A stretch of 64,000 nt of DNA from NCBI RefSeq assembly GCF_016031615.1, contig NZ_JACYXC010000001.1:434001-498000 (forward strand). Direction: 5' to 3'. Within the stretch, counting starts at the first letter, position 1, and each line of letters begins with the position of its first letter. The notes below the pieces were generated by a model. The model made no database searches, was not told the DNA's origin, and saw only the letters and a program-made list of their open reading frames with translations. Below, one piece after another: positions 8,977 through 17,817 of the stretch. The stretch comes from Streptomyces pactum (GTDB taxonomy: Bacteria; Actinomycetota; Actinomycetes; Streptomycetales; Streptomycetaceae). The translations under genes were made by a program, and so were the position numbers.

Positions 8977-9595
8977 GGCCAACGGGCCGCGCGGCCGTCG
9001 GCCCGGGGCAGGTGCCGTGACGGGCGCGCACCGTGCCGCGTGCGCCGGGGCGCGGGACGCGTACGCCGTGAACGGCCGGGCAACCCCGCAGCGGGCGCGT
9101 CCCGTTGGCCCAGCGTGGCCGTGTGCCGCGGCAGGCGCGTGTCGTGCGCCCCTCACAGGTCGTGTGCGGTGGGGAGCGGGCCACGTACGCCGTGAACGGC
9201 CCGGCAACTCCACAGCGTGCGCGCCTCGTTCGCCGTGCGTCGGGTGCGCCGTGTGCGCCGCGGGCGCGTGCCGGGTGCCCCTCGCAGGTCGTGTGCGGTG
9301 GGGCGCGGGCGGACCGTACGGTGCCCCCGCCCGGCACGGATCGCCGCCGGGGGCGGCGGGCGCGGGGTGGGAGCCGGGTCCTGGTGTGCCGGGGCGGCGG
9401 GCGCCGGGCCGGGAGCCCGGTCCCGTGGTGCCGACCGGTCGTTGCCCGCCCGTGCCGGTCGGCCGGTGTACACCGGGTGCCCCCGTACTCCCGCGGCAGT
9501 ACGTGAAAGTGGGTGCTCAGGTACGACGACGCGGGGGCGGGGAGTGGGCATCGTTGGGGTATGACCGATGATCTGACGCCGCGGCTGGTCCGGCG
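8977..9595. repeat. noncoding stretch with imperfect tandem repeat of about 125-130 bp
   Basis: No credible gene in 619 bases. From about 9010 to 9310 there are two copies and a partial third of a unit. The word CGTACGCCGTGAACGGCC recurs at 9060 and 9184 (124 bp apart), and CAGGTCGTGTGCGGTGGGG at 9154 and 9285 (131 bp apart). The unit diverges by point changes and small indels, so it is old. It lies between the lipid-enzyme gene and the DMT transporter gene; function unknown. Confidence 0.7.
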
Positions 9596-10972
9596 GTGAC
9601 CGCCCTCGCGCTGTCCGTGCTGCTGGCCCTGGTCTCGGCGGTCTGCTACGCGGCCGGGGCCATACTCCAGGAGCGGGTGGCGGCGACCGCCCCGCAGGGT
9701 GCCACCGCCCCGCTGCGCCGGCGCGGCTGGTGGGGCGCGGTCTCGCTCAACGGGGCCGGTGCGGTGCTGCACGTGCTCGCGCTGGCCTACGGGCCGCTCA
9801 GCGTGGTGCAGCCCCTGGGCGCGCTCACCATCGTCTTCGCGCTGCCGATGGCCGCCGTGTTCGTCCGGCGGAAGGTGGGCGCCGCCGGGTGGCGCGGGGC
9901 GCTGCTGGCCACCGCGGGGCTCGCCGGCCTGCTGTCGCTGACCGGTTCCGCGCCCGCCGAGGCGCTGGCGGACGGCGAGTGGATCGCGGTGGGTGCCGTC
10001 ACGGTCGGCGCCATCGCCCTCCTGGCGGCGGTGGCGCGCGGGGTACGGCGGCCCGCGGTGCGCGGCGTGCTGCTGGCGACCGCGGCGGGCACGGCCTTCG
10101 GCATCTCGTCGGTGTTCACCAAGAACGTCGCCCTCTCCTGGTCGTGGGAGTCCTGGACCGGCGACGCGCTGCCCAGCCTGGTCATGATCGGAGTGCTCTC
10201 CGGGGCGGGTGTCCTGCTCTCCCAGGCGTCCTACCGGGGCACCGGGCTCGCCGCGCCGCTGGCCACCGCCACCGTGGTCAATCCGGTGGTGGCGACGGCC
10301 GTCGGGCTGACCGCGCTCGGGGAGCACTTCCGCCACGGGGCGGCAGGGGCGGCCACGGCGGTACTGGCCGCCGCGGTGGCGGGCGCGGGGCTGGTGCTGC
10401 TGGCCGCGCACGGCGCGCGGGAGGCGGCCGGCACCACGGACGAGGGCGGCGCGGGTGCACCGGGCGCCGCCCGGTGCACCGGGGCGGATGCCGGCGACGC
10501 GGAACCGGCGGGCGCGCACGGTACGCGGGAGCGGACCGCGGACGCCGGCCGGTCCTCCGGGCCGGCCGGCGGTGCGACGGCGGCCGGCCGTGCAACGGCC
10601 GGTGCCCGCGCCCGTCCGGGCACGGCCGGGGGCGCCGTGGTCCCGGCCGCCCGGCCCGCGGTGGTACGCCGGGTGAGGTCCGCCGGCACCGGCCCCGCGG
10701 ACATCGGAGGGTTCCCGGCCGGCTCCGGCACCGGGCCCGCCGCGGCGTTCACCGGGGTGAGCCCGGTACGGCTGCTGTCCACCGTGGTGCGGCCCACCGT
10801 CCTCGGCCCGGTGGCGCCGCCCCGGGTGACCGCCGGTCCGGTCGTCGGAGCCTCGGCCGTGGTCCCGGCACGGCGGGCCCGGGCGGTCCGCGGCACCCCT
10901 CTCGGACCGGTACGCACCGGAGCTGACGGACGGGACGGCGGCGGTACGGGCACCGGCCCCCGGCCCCGCTGA
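9596..10972 (+). CDS. DMT-superfamily (EamA-like) transporter with long low-complexity tail
   Basis: The GTG start overlaps the stop of a 12-codon upstream frame (ATG at 9561) in a GTGA arrangement, so translation might be coupled, though that tiny frame has only a weak binding site. Residues 1 to about 285 form around nine to ten hydrophobic segments typical of drug/metabolite transporters, with conserved GPLSVVQPLGALTIVFALP and VNPVVATAVGLTALGEHF. The last roughly 170 residues are Ala/Gly/Arg/Thr/Pro-rich with no predicted fold and no similarity that I can recognise, so either the tail is disordered or the true stop was lost by an indel. Substrate unknown. Confidence 0.8.
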   Translation: MTALALSVLLALVSAVCYAAGAILQERVAATAPQGATAPLRRRGWWGAVSLNGAGAVLHVLALAYGPLSVVQPLGALTIVFALPMAAVFVRRKVGAAGWRGALLATAGLAGLLSLTGSAPAEALADGEWIAVGAVTVGAIALLAAVARGVRRPAVRGVLLATAAGTAFGISSVFTKNVALSWSWESWTGDALPSLVMIGVLSGAGVLLSQASYRGTGLAAPLATATVVNPVVATAVGLTALGEHFRHGAAGAATAVLAAAVAGAGLVLLAAHGAREAAGTTDEGGAGAPGAARCTGADAGDAEPAGAHGTRERTADAGRSSGPAGGATAAGRATAGARARPGTAGGAVVPAARPAVVRRVRSAGTGPADIGGFPAGSGTGPAAAFTGVSPVRLLSTVVRPTVLGPVAPPRVTAGPVVGASAVVPARRARAVRGTPLGPVRTGADGRDGGGTGTGPRPR

Positions 10973-11886
10973 GCCCACGGACGCACGGACCCGCGGACGC
11001 GCGGACCCGTGCGGGCTCGCGGACCCGCGTGGACGCGGGCGCCCGAACCGCCGGACACGCTGCCCCGGGCGGCGCGCAGCGAGGCCCTCGCGAGCGGGGC
11101 ACGGGGGGCCGGCACGCGGTCACGCGATCCGACGGCACGACGCGCGCCGCGGCGGCCCTGGACCGGCGCGGCGCGGAAGCGGTTATGGGCGCGGGCGGGG
11201 GCGGCGACGTGGCCCCCGGACCGGCGACAGGAACGGCGACCGGCACGGGGCGGGGGCGGCGAGGACACGCGGCGGGGGGCGGCTTCGGCCGCAACGGGCC
11301 GGGCTGCCGTCCGTATCCATCCCGAGGCCGTCCGTCCCCGTCTGCTCCCGAGGCCGGGCCGTACCCACCCCGAGGCCGGCCCGTGGCGAACCCGGGTCCC
11401 GTCCGGAACAGGCGCCGCACCGGGCGCTCGGTAACCCGAACCGGCACCGGGCCGGAACCGGGGCGCCGGACCGGAAAACCGAACCGGGCGCCGGTCCGGG
11501 AAACCGGTACCGGCACGGGGACCACACCACCGGCCGCAGGGTGCTCCTGCCACCCGGGGCCCGGCACCCGGAGCACCGCAGCCGCATGGCACGAGCACGA
11601 GCGCCCCCGAACGAAGTGCCCCTCGCCGCCGCCGGTCGCCCGCCGCGCGTCAGGGACGAAGGCGACCGCCGCCCCCGCCCGCCTACGTACGCACCCCTGC
11701 GACGCGTCCGCCGGCGCCGCGTACCCAGGCGGCCTCGCCCGCGCACGCTCGCCCACCTACCCAGGCGGCCTCGCCCGCGCACCCACACGCCCGCCCTCCG
11801 CGCGCGGGCGTCGCCTCACACGCCCGCGCGACGCGTTCCACGGCCCGCGTCGGCGCCTCCCGGGGGCACGCCGCGAGACGAGGGCG
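10973..11886. other. noncoding stretch, 0.9 kb, with short repeats
   Basis: No credible gene; the open frames are Arg/Pro-rich shadows. It begins with reiterated CGGACCCG/CGGACGC words (10978-11040). It contains a 9-bp inverted repeat CCGGACCGG/CCGGTCCGG (11466-11499) and a 25-bp perfect direct repeat 36 bp apart (from 11722 and from 11758). It separates the transporter from the convergent DUF1876 gene. Confidence 0.5.
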
Positions 11887-12156
11887 TCACCGCGAGAGGT
11901 GCGCGTGCAGGTGCGTGACCTCCTCGATGTCCACGCCCGCCTTGTCGAGCAGTTGTTTGGAGAGGTCGTTCAGCGCCCGCGCGGCGGCGATCTCCTCACC
12001 GACCCGCTGCTGCGCCGGGTCGTCGGGGTGCCGGTGGGTGACGCCGTGGGCCTTCAGTTCGGTTCCGTCGTGGAGTCGCACCCGCACGGCCGCCTCGGTC
12101 TTGGCGTCCATCTCGTGGAACTCCATCTCGATGTTGCATCCGACGATCGTCTCCAT
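11887..12156 (-). CDS. DUF1876 family protein
   Basis: An 89-residue protein (METIVGCNIEMEFHEMDAKTEA...) with the pattern of DUF1876: small alpha/beta proteins with a double-stranded-RNA-binding-like fold that are common in actinomycetes near stress and dormancy genes. The ATG at 12156 has GGAGGT 7 bases upstream; the GTG three codons earlier does not. It follows the phosphoribosyltransferase-hydrolase gene by 24 bases on the same strand, so the two almost certainly form an operon. No catalytic motif is visible. Function is not established. Confidence 0.88.
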   Translation of the reverse strand: METIVGCNIEMEFHEMDAKTEAAVRVRLHDGTELKAHGVTHRHPDDPAQQRVGEEIAAARALNDLSKQLLDKAGVDIEEVTHLHAHLSR

Positions 12157-12180
12157 GGCAACCACCTCCTGGCCTGTGCT

Positions 12181-13590
12181 TCAAGGATGCGCGCGGAACC
12201 ACTCCAGCGCGAGGTCGGACACCGCGCGCAGGGCCCCGGGCTCCTCGAAGAGATGTCCGGCACCGGGTACCACGGCGAGGTCGTTCTCACACCGGAGCCG
12301 GGCCTGCGCCTGGCGGTTGAGGTCGAGGACCGTCTCGTCCCGGCCGCCGACGATCAGCAGGGTCGGTGCCCGGACCGCGCCGAGCCGGTCCCCGGCGAGG
12401 TCGGGGCGGCCGCCCCGGGAGACCACGGCGGAGACCTCGGCGTCCGGCTCGGCCGCCGCGCGCAGCGCCGCGGCCGCCCCGGTGCTGGCGCCGAAGTAGC
12501 CGACCGGCAGCCGCAGCCGCAGCCGCGCCCAGTGGCTGACCTCGCCGAGCCGGCGGGCGAGCGTCCCGATGTCGAAGACGTTGGTGCGGTCGATCTCCTC
12601 CTCGGGGGTCAGCAGGTCGAACAGGAGGGTGCCGAACCCGGCGGTGCTGAGGGTGCGCGCCACCTCGCGGTTGCGCGGGCTGCGCCTGCTGCTGCCGCTG
12701 CCGTGCGCGAAGACCACGACCAGCGGCGCGTGCTCGGGCACCAGGAGGTCCCCGGGGAGCCACACCGTTCCGTCCTCGACGGGGATGCGGTGCTCGCCGT
12801 CGGCCGGACGTTCGGCCGCCATCGGCCCGCCGGCCGCCGGGCCGGGGCCTCCGGCGCCGGGCGCCAGGCCCTCGCCGTGGCCACCGGCGTCCGGCGCGTG
12901 GTCCCCGCCGGGCCCGCCGGCCGCCGCGCGGTCCCCGGCCGGGTCCGCGCCCAAGGCCGCCGAGGCCCGGGCCAGCAGCTCGATCACCGTCTCGTCCGGG
13001 GTCTGGTCGAAGTCCTGGTACCACTCCCCCACCGCGAAGAAGCTCTCCGGGGTGCTCAGGCACACCACCTCGTCGGCCTGTTCCCGCAGCGCCCCGGCCG
13101 CACCCGGCGGCGCGACCGGCACCGCGAGGACGACGCGCCGGGCACCCTGCGCCCGGGCGACCCGGCAGGCCGCCTCCGCGGTGGCGCCGGTGGCGATGCC
13201 GTCGTCCACCACCACCACGGTGCGGTCCCGGAGGTCGACACGCGGTCTGCCGCCGCGGAACCGTCGGGCCTGGCGGGCGAGTTCGGCGGCCTCGCTCCGC
13301 TCGACCTCCGCCAGGTCGTCCTCGTCCACCCGGCTCATCCGGACGATGTCGTCGTGGATCACCCGGGCCCCGCCCTCGCCGATGGCCCCGAAACCGAGTT
13401 CCCGGTGGTAGGGCACGCCGAGCTTGCGTACGAGGATGACGTCGAGGGGTGCGCCGAGGGCCCCGGCCACCTCGTACGCGACCGGCACCCCGCCGCGCGG
13501 CAGCCCGACCACCACCGGGTCCTGTGTGCGCAGATCCTGCAGGCGGGCGCCGAGCCGGCGCCCGGCGTCCGCGCGGTCGGTGAACAACAT
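12181..13590 (-). CDS. phosphoribosyltransferase / dienelactone-hydrolase-type fusion
   Basis: A 469-residue cytoplasmic fusion. Residues 1-210 are a type I phosphoribosyltransferase with PRGGVPVAYEVA and the PRPP-binding loop VVVVDDGIATGAT (125-137). A Gly/Ala/Pro linker (about 215-265) leads to an alpha/beta hydrolase of the dienelactone-hydrolase type: oxyanion block VVFAHGSGSSRRSPRN, nucleophile elbow GASTGA with Ser369, acid in VGGRDE and His in GAGHLFEE. Both active sites look complete. The substrate is unknown. Each half also occurs as a separate protein, and the fusion is often found in stress loci. It is the first gene of a two-gene operon with the DUF1876 protein. A perfect inverted repeat lies 55 bp upstream of the start. 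Confidence 0.88.
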   Translation of the reverse strand: MLFTDRADAGRRLGARLQDLRTQDPVVVGLPRGGVPVAYEVAGALGAPLDVILVRKLGVPYHRELGFGAIGEGGARVIHDDIVRMSRVDEDDLAEVERSEAAELARQARRFRGGRPRVDLRDRTVVVVDDGIATGATAEAACRVARAQGARRVVLAVPVAPPGAAGALREQADEVVCLSTPESFFAVGEWYQDFDQTPDETVIELLARASAALGADPAGDRAAAGGPGGDHAPDAGGHGEGLAPGAGGPGPAAGGPMAAERPADGEHRIPVEDGTVWLPGDLLVPEHAPLVVVFAHGSGSSRRSPRNREVARTLSTAGFGTLLFDLLTPEEEIDRTNVFDIGTLARRLGEVSHWARLRLRLPVGYFGASTGAAAALRAAAEPDAEVSAVVSRGGRPDLAGDRLGAVRAPTLLIVGGRDETVLDLNRQAQARLRCENDLAVVPGAGHLFEEPGALRAVSDLALEWFRAHP

Positions 13591-13644
13591 GGTGCGCCCC
13601 CAACCCGGGGAGAGAAGCGTTCGTCACCGCCTACCCTTCCGAAT

Positions 13645-13666
13645 CAAACCGAAAGTGCCCGGTTTG
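13645..13666. promoter_or_regulatory. inverted repeat upstream of the PRTase-hydrolase operon
   Basis: CAAACCG and CGGTTTG (7-bp perfect arms, 8-base spacer) in a locally AT-richer patch, 55-76 bp upstream of the ATG at 13590. The position fits an operator or activator site. No regulator is assigned. Confidence 0.4.
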
Positions 13667-13841
13667 GCAAGCGGACGGCCGGTGGCCGGGAGGCCGGGGC
13701 CGCCGGGCCGTACCGGGGGGCGGGTCCGCCGGGCCGTGCCGGGCGGACGGGTCCGTACCGGGCGGGCGGCGGAGAGACCCGGCGGTGCGGCGGGGTCCCG
13801 GGCGGACCTCGACGGACCGGTGCCGCGGACCGGTGCCGCGG

Positions 13842-14741
13842 TCAGGGGCGGCCGGCGGGCGGGCCGGACCGGCCGCGCAGCTCGGCGCGGAACTCCCCGG
13901 GCGTCCGTCCGGTGCGGTGCTGGAAGAACTTGGAGAAGTTGGCGGCGTCGGTGAAGCCGGTCCGGTCCGCCACCCTGGCGATCGGCAGCTCGCTGTGGGC
14001 CAGCAGCCTCTTGGCCTCCAGCACCACCCGCCGGTCCAGGAACTCCTTGGCCCCCACCCCGGCCGCGCGCACCGTGGCGCGGGACAGGGTGCGCACCGAG
14101 TAGCCGAGCGCCTCCGCGTAGTCGGCGACCCGGTGGGTGCGCGCGAAGTCGCGCTCGACCGCGTCCCGGAACCGGAGGAACGCCGGCGGGGGTTCGGCGC
14201 CCCGGCCGGCGGGCGGGGTCTGGTGCGCCAGCCGCAGCACCAGCACCGCCAGCAGATGGCGGAGCGTCTCGGTGTGCACCTCGGGGGGCAGGCCGTGCCC
14301 GGTGCGGAAGGCGTACGCCAGGTGCCGCACCGCGGCGAGGACGGCCCGGCGGTCCTCCCCGGCCGGCTGCCACCAGGTACCGGCGAACCGGTCGTCGAGA
14401 CCGGCGGTGCGGGCGGTCCGCGGCGGGAGGAAACCGGGCTGGAAGAGGACGACGGTGCCCTCGACCGCCCCCAGATCGCCGACCTGCTGCACCTGACCGG
14501 GGCGGACCCACAGCACGCCGCCGGCGCTCAGCGGGTACGCGGTGAAGTCCACGGTGTGGGTGGTGGAGCCGCGGTCGATGACGTAAAGGGAGTGGAACCG
14601 GGGGCGCTGCGGAGCGTCGAACTCTCCCTCGGGGGCGCGCCGGCGCAGTTCGCGCAGCGACATCACCTCCACCCCTTCCGGTGTCCCGGCCGGCGGGCGG
14701 TAGGGGATGTCGGGGATCTCGTCCTGTCGCTTTCTCACCAT
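13842..14741 (-). CDS. AraC-family transcriptional regulator
   Basis: A 299-residue regulator starting at the ATG at 14741, with GGAG 8 bases upstream. Residues about 15-165 form a cupin-like sensor domain (FHSLYVIDRGSTTHTVDFTA, then the PGQVQQVGDL block). The C-terminal 100 residues hold the two AraC helix-turn-helix motifs (VADYAEALGYSVRTLSRA and ARVADRTGFTDAANFSKFF, then FQHRTGRTPGEFR). It is divergently transcribed from the NAD(P)-binding oxidoreductase, with 127 bp between, so that gene is its most likely target. Frames extending further upstream of 14741 have no support. Confidence 0.92.
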   Translation of the reverse strand: MVRKRQDEIPDIPYRPPAGTPEGVEVMSLRELRRRAPEGEFDAPQRPRFHSLYVIDRGSTTHTVDFTAYPLSAGGVLWVRPGQVQQVGDLGAVEGTVVLFQPGFLPPRTARTAGLDDRFAGTWWQPAGEDRRAVLAAVRHLAYAFRTGHGLPPEVHTETLRHLLAVLVLRLAHQTPPAGRGAEPPPAFLRFRDAVERDFARTHRVADYAEALGYSVRTLSRATVRAAGVGAKEFLDRRVVLEAKRLLAHSELPIARVADRTGFTDAANFSKFFQHRTGRTPGEFRAELRGRSGPPAGRP

Positions 14742-14868
14742 GTCCGGTCTCCAGGCTACCTCGCTGACCAGCGGGGTGCGCCGTACCGTGGAAAGCGCTG
14801 GCGGAAACGGATAACCGCCGGCGATACCGTTCCCGGTTCCCACCCTGATGATGTGCAGGAGAATTCCC

Positions 14869-15519
14869 ATGGCGAGGATCGCCCTCTTCGGTGCCGGCGG
14901 CACCATCGGCCGGCGGATCGCGGACGAGGCGCTGTCCCGCGGCCACGAGGTGACCGCGGTGGTCCGCGACCCGGCCCGGTTCGACCGGCAGGCGCCCGGG
15001 CTGACCGTGACCACCGGTGACGTGCTCGATCCGCAGTCGGTCGCGGCCGTCGCCTCCGGACAGGACGTGGTGGTCAGCGCGGTGGGCCGGAAGGACGGGC
15101 CGGGGAGCCTGGCGCTGATGGGGCCGTCCGCCCGGTCGCTGGTGGAGGGGCTGCGCCGGCTGGGCCCGCAGGCACCGCGGCTGATCTCGGTCGGCGGCGC
15201 GGGCAGTCTGGAGACCGCACCGGGCGTGAAGGTCTGGGACGCGCCCGGGCTGCCCGAGGGCCTGGTGCAGATCATGCGGTCGCACGGCGAGGCCCTGGAG
15301 GTCTTCCGGGCCGCCCCGGACGTCCGGTGGACCAGCCTGAGCCCGGCCGCGACCATCGAGCCCGGCGAGCGGACCGGACGGTACCGGACCGGCACCGAGC
15401 AGCTGGTGACCGACGCGGAGGGCAGGAGCTACATCACGGCCGAGGACTACGCCGTCGCGCTGGTGGACGAGATCGAGAACCCGCAGCACGTCGGCGAGCG
15501 GTTCACGGTCGCCCACTGA
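14869..15519 (+). CDS. NAD(P)H-binding oxidoreductase (atypical SDR)
   Basis: A 216-residue single-domain protein with an N-terminal Rossmann motif GAGGTIGRRIADEALSRGHEV, followed by VVRDP and GDVLDP, typical of the atypical short-chain dehydrogenases related to NmrA, YwnB and flavin reductases. It lacks a standard YxxxK pair, as do many of these. The ATG at 14869 is preceded by AGGAGA; a frame opening 7 codons earlier has no site. Likely regulated by the divergent AraC protein. A strong bidirectional hairpin follows. Substrate unknown. Confidence 0.9.
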   Translation: MARIALFGAGGTIGRRIADEALSRGHEVTAVVRDPARFDRQAPGLTVTTGDVLDPQSVAAVASGQDVVVSAVGRKDGPGSLALMGPSARSLVEGLRRLGPQAPRLISVGGAGSLETAPGVKVWDAPGLPEGLVQIMRSHGEALEVFRAAPDVRWTSLSPAATIEPGERTGRYRTGTEQLVTDAEGRSYITAEDYAVALVDEIENPQHVGERFTVAH

Positions 15520-15861
15520 GCGGCGCCGGGCGCGCGGCCGCACCCGCCGGTCCGCGACCGACCGCGCGGGGCGCGTGCCCGGCGGTGGGCGCCGGCGCGG
15601 GGAGCGCCCGCGCCGGCCGGGGCCGCCGCCCACGGTGCTGTTCCGCGCCGGTCGGCACCGTCCGTCAACCCACCGACGGGCCATGACCTCGAACACGACG
15701 ACGGGCCCCGGCCCTCATGAGGGGCCGGGCCCGTCGTTCCCTCGCGCCGGTGCGCCCGTACCCGCCCCGGCGCGGGCCGCCCGGTGGCCGGCGCTCCTCC
15801 CCCGCCGGGAGCGCGGCCTCCGGTGCGCCGGCCCCGCCGGGGCCGGCACCCGCGGTCCGGT
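15520..15861. other. intergenic region between convergent genes
   Basis: 342 bases between the convergent oxidoreductase and ATPase genes. Apart from the hairpin at 15697 I see nothing else in it. Confidence 0.6.
15697..15738. terminator. bidirectional hairpin terminator
   Basis: Near-perfect inverted repeat of about 19 bp, ACGACGGGCCCC... against ...GGGCCCGTCGT, around the loop CATGA. It is followed by TTCCC on the plus strand and by a short T-run equivalent on the minus strand. Position and symmetry fit termination of both converging genes. Confidence 0.8.
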
Positions 15862-16329
15862 TCAGTCGGCCCGCAGCCGGGCCCAGACGACACGGCCGTG
15901 CCCGGCGCCGGCGGGCCGGTCGCCCCAGGCCTCGGCCAGGGCGCACACCAGCATCAGCCCGCGCCCGCTCTCCTCGTCCGCCCCGGCCCGCCGCGCCGTG
16001 GGGCCGACCGGTCCCCCGCCCTGGTCGGCCACCTCGACGTACACCGCGCGCCCGGCGGAGTCGTCGGCGCGTATGACACACAGGATCTGATCGGTGCCGG
16101 TGTGCACCAGGGCGTTGGTGAACAGCTCCGACATCACCAGTTCGGCGGCGTCGCAGACCTCCGCGCCGAACCCCCATCCCGGCAGCCGGGATCGGACCCG
16201 GCGGCGGGCCGCGGCGACCGAGGCGCCGTGCGCGGGCAGCTGGAATCTCTCGTGGCGCAGGCCGAGACGGGTACCGCCGACGGACGTGGGGCGGAGCATC
16301 GTCGTGCTGTGAGGCGAAGCCACGGGCAT
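15862..16329 (-). CDS. ATP-binding protein, RsbW-like HATPase
   Basis: A 155-residue GHKL ATPase of the anti-sigma/serine-kinase type. The N-box is in ELVMSELFTNALVHTGTD, and the G1 box is VEVADQGGGP followed by GRGLMLVCALAEAWG. Such proteins are very numerous in Streptomyces and are usually encoded next to XRE (DUF5753) and DUF397 genes, as here. That trio is related to the whiJ/abaA-type developmental loci. It is divergent from the XRE gene across a 208-bp AT-rich region. The partner protein and any kinase activity are not shown. Confidence 0.9.
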   Translation of the reverse strand: MPVASPHSTTMLRPTSVGGTRLGLRHERFQLPAHGASVAAARRRVRSRLPGWGFGAEVCDAAELVMSELFTNALVHTGTDQILCVIRADDSAGRAVYVEVADQGGGPVGPTARRAGADEESGRGLMLVCALAEAWGDRPAGAGHGRVVWARLRAD

Positions 16330-16453
16330 GTGCCTTCCATCTACCGGTCAGGGGAACGGGTGGTGCAAGTCCTCGTGCGCGCGGCCCGGTTGCAGCATGC
16401 CGCAGCGTCACTATCCAATCTGTGAGGGTCAGTTGGCAAGAGGCGTTCTGCAA

Positions 16454-16461
16454 TTTGCAAA
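16454..16461. promoter_or_regulatory. AT-rich palindrome in the ATPase/XRE intergenic region
   Basis: TTTGCAAA (inside ATTTGCAAAAT) is a palindrome in the AT-rich 16440-16475 patch between the divergent genes. It is a plausible operator for the XRE protein and lies about 75 bp upstream of its GTG. Assigned by eye. Confidence 0.35.
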
Positions 16462-16537
16462 ATAGCGAGTGCACTCTGTCGCCTCCAGGGTGGTCATGGC
16501 ACACTGACCGTGTCGTCGGACGTCCTGGAGGAGCGAC

Positions 16538-17401
16538 GTGGGTGAAGCGCGGTCGGCCCCGACCGTCGGGCAGATGGTTCTCGGCATGCGGCTGCGCGCG
16601 CTCCGCGAGGCCGCGGGGGTCTCCTTCGACGAGGCCGCCCGGGCGCTGCACGTCAACCCCACCACGGTCCGGCGGATGGAGAAGGCCGAGGTCGGCCTCA
16701 AGCTGCCGTACGTCGAGAAGCTCCTGCAGACCTACGGCACCCCGCGGGAGGAGATCGACGCCTTCCTGGCGCTGGCCGAGGAGGCCAACCGGCCCGGCTG
16801 GTGGCACCGTTTCCGCGATGTGCTCCCGGAGTGGTTCAGCCTCTACGTGAGCCTGGAGGAGGCGGCCATAAGGATCAGGGCGTACGAGCCGCACTGCGTA
16901 CCGGGTCTGCTGCAGACCGAGGAGTACGCCCGCGCCCTGCTCCGGGTGGGCTTCCCGCTCGCCCCCGAGGAGGAGATGGACCGGCGGGTGGAGCTGCGGA
17001 TGCAGCGCCAGGCGCTGCTGGACCGGACCGACCCGCCGCCGCCGCACCTGTGGGTGGTCATCGACGAGGCGGTGCTGCGCAGACCGGTGGGGGGCCCGGC
17101 GGTGATGCGGACCCAGGTGGACCGGCTGATCGAGGCCATCGCCCTGCCGAACATCACGCTCCAGGTGCTGCCGTTCGCCGCCGGGCCGCACCCCGGCATG
17201 TACGGGCCCTTCCAGATCTTCCGGTTCGCCATACCGGAACTGCCGGACATCGCCTACGGAGAGAGCCTGACCGGCGCCGGATACATCGACCAGCGCACCG
17301 ATGTGGCCGTCTACCTGGAAGCTTTGGACCGGATGTGCACCCAGGCCACTCCGGTGCACCGAACCGAGGCGTTCCTCGGCGCGATTCGCAAGGAGCTCTG
17401 A
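16538..17401 (+). CDS. XRE-family regulator with DUF5753 domain
   Basis: A 287-residue protein with an N-terminal Cro/CI helix-turn-helix (about residues 10-65, LRALREAAGVSFDEAARALHV) and a C-terminal DUF5753 sensor-like domain (about 100-280) carrying the family blocks YEPHCVPGLLQTEEYARAL and LPFAAGPHPGMYGPFQIFRF. The GTG start follows GGAGGAG. The gene is followed within 2 bases by a DUF397 gene and is divergent from an RsbW-like ATPase, the standard three-gene module of Streptomyces. Relatives (WhiJ type) control development and antibiotic production together with their DUF397 partner; the specific target is not known. Confidence 0.94.
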   Translation: MGEARSAPTVGQMVLGMRLRALREAAGVSFDEAARALHVNPTTVRRMEKAEVGLKLPYVEKLLQTYGTPREEIDAFLALAEEANRPGWWHRFRDVLPEWFSLYVSLEEAAIRIRAYEPHCVPGLLQTEEYARALLRVGFPLAPEEEMDRRVELRMQRQALLDRTDPPPPHLWVVIDEAVLRRPVGGPAVMRTQVDRLIEAIALPNITLQVLPFAAGPHPGMYGPFQIFRFAIPELPDIAYGESLTGAGYIDQRTDVAVYLEALDRMCTQATPVHRTEAFLGAIRKEL

Positions 17402-17403
17402 CT

Positions 17404-17640
17404 GTGGATCACATATACAACGGCATGCCCTCGAAGAACCTCGGCACCGAGGGCTGGCAGAAGCCCTGGAGCGGACCGAACGGCGGCGCCTGCGTCGAGG
17501 TGATGAAGCTCGGTGACGGCCGGGTGGCGCTGCGCCAGTCCACCGACCCCGACGGACCCGCCCTGATCTATGCCTACCACGAGATCGAGACCTTCATCCA
17601 GGGAGCCAAGGCCGGCGCGGCCGACTTCCTGCTCACCTGA
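17404..17640 (+). CDS. DUF397 domain protein
   Basis: A 78-residue protein beginning at a GTG two bases after the XRE stop, with AAGGAG inside the end of the upstream gene, so the two are translationally coupled. The sequence follows the DUF397 pattern: WQKPWSGPNGGACVEVMKLGDG, then VALRQSTDPDGPALIY, then an aromatic/acidic helix FIQGAKAGAADFLL. DUF397 proteins act as partners or antagonists of the neighbouring XRE regulator. Confidence 0.92.
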   Translation: MDHIYNGMPSKNLGTEGWQKPWSGPNGGACVEVMKLGDGRVALRQSTDPDGPALIYAYHEIETFIQGAKAGAADFLLT

Positions 17641-17817
17641 GCCGGTCCGGCCCGCGGGTGACCCTCACGGGTCCGCGCCGTCCGGCACGCCGCCCCCGCC
17701 GGCACCGCCCGGTACCGCGCGGCGCCACCCCGTACACCTCCCGCGGCGCGCTCCGCGAGCCCGGGACCTGACCACTCCCGACCGCCAGGCGGCGACAAGA
17801 CCCGATTGGAGGGCCGC

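Noticed and set aside
9561..9599. 12-codon leader frame overlapping the DMT transporter start
   Set aside because: The GTGA overlap is suggestive, but the ribosome binding site is poor and the peptide has no codon run that would indicate attenuation.
11029..14103. Plus-strand open frame of about 1020 codons
   Set aside because: It runs antisense through the DUF1876, phosphoribosyltransferase-hydrolase and part of the AraC genes; its Arg/Pro/Gly composition is that of a shadow frame in GC-rich DNA.
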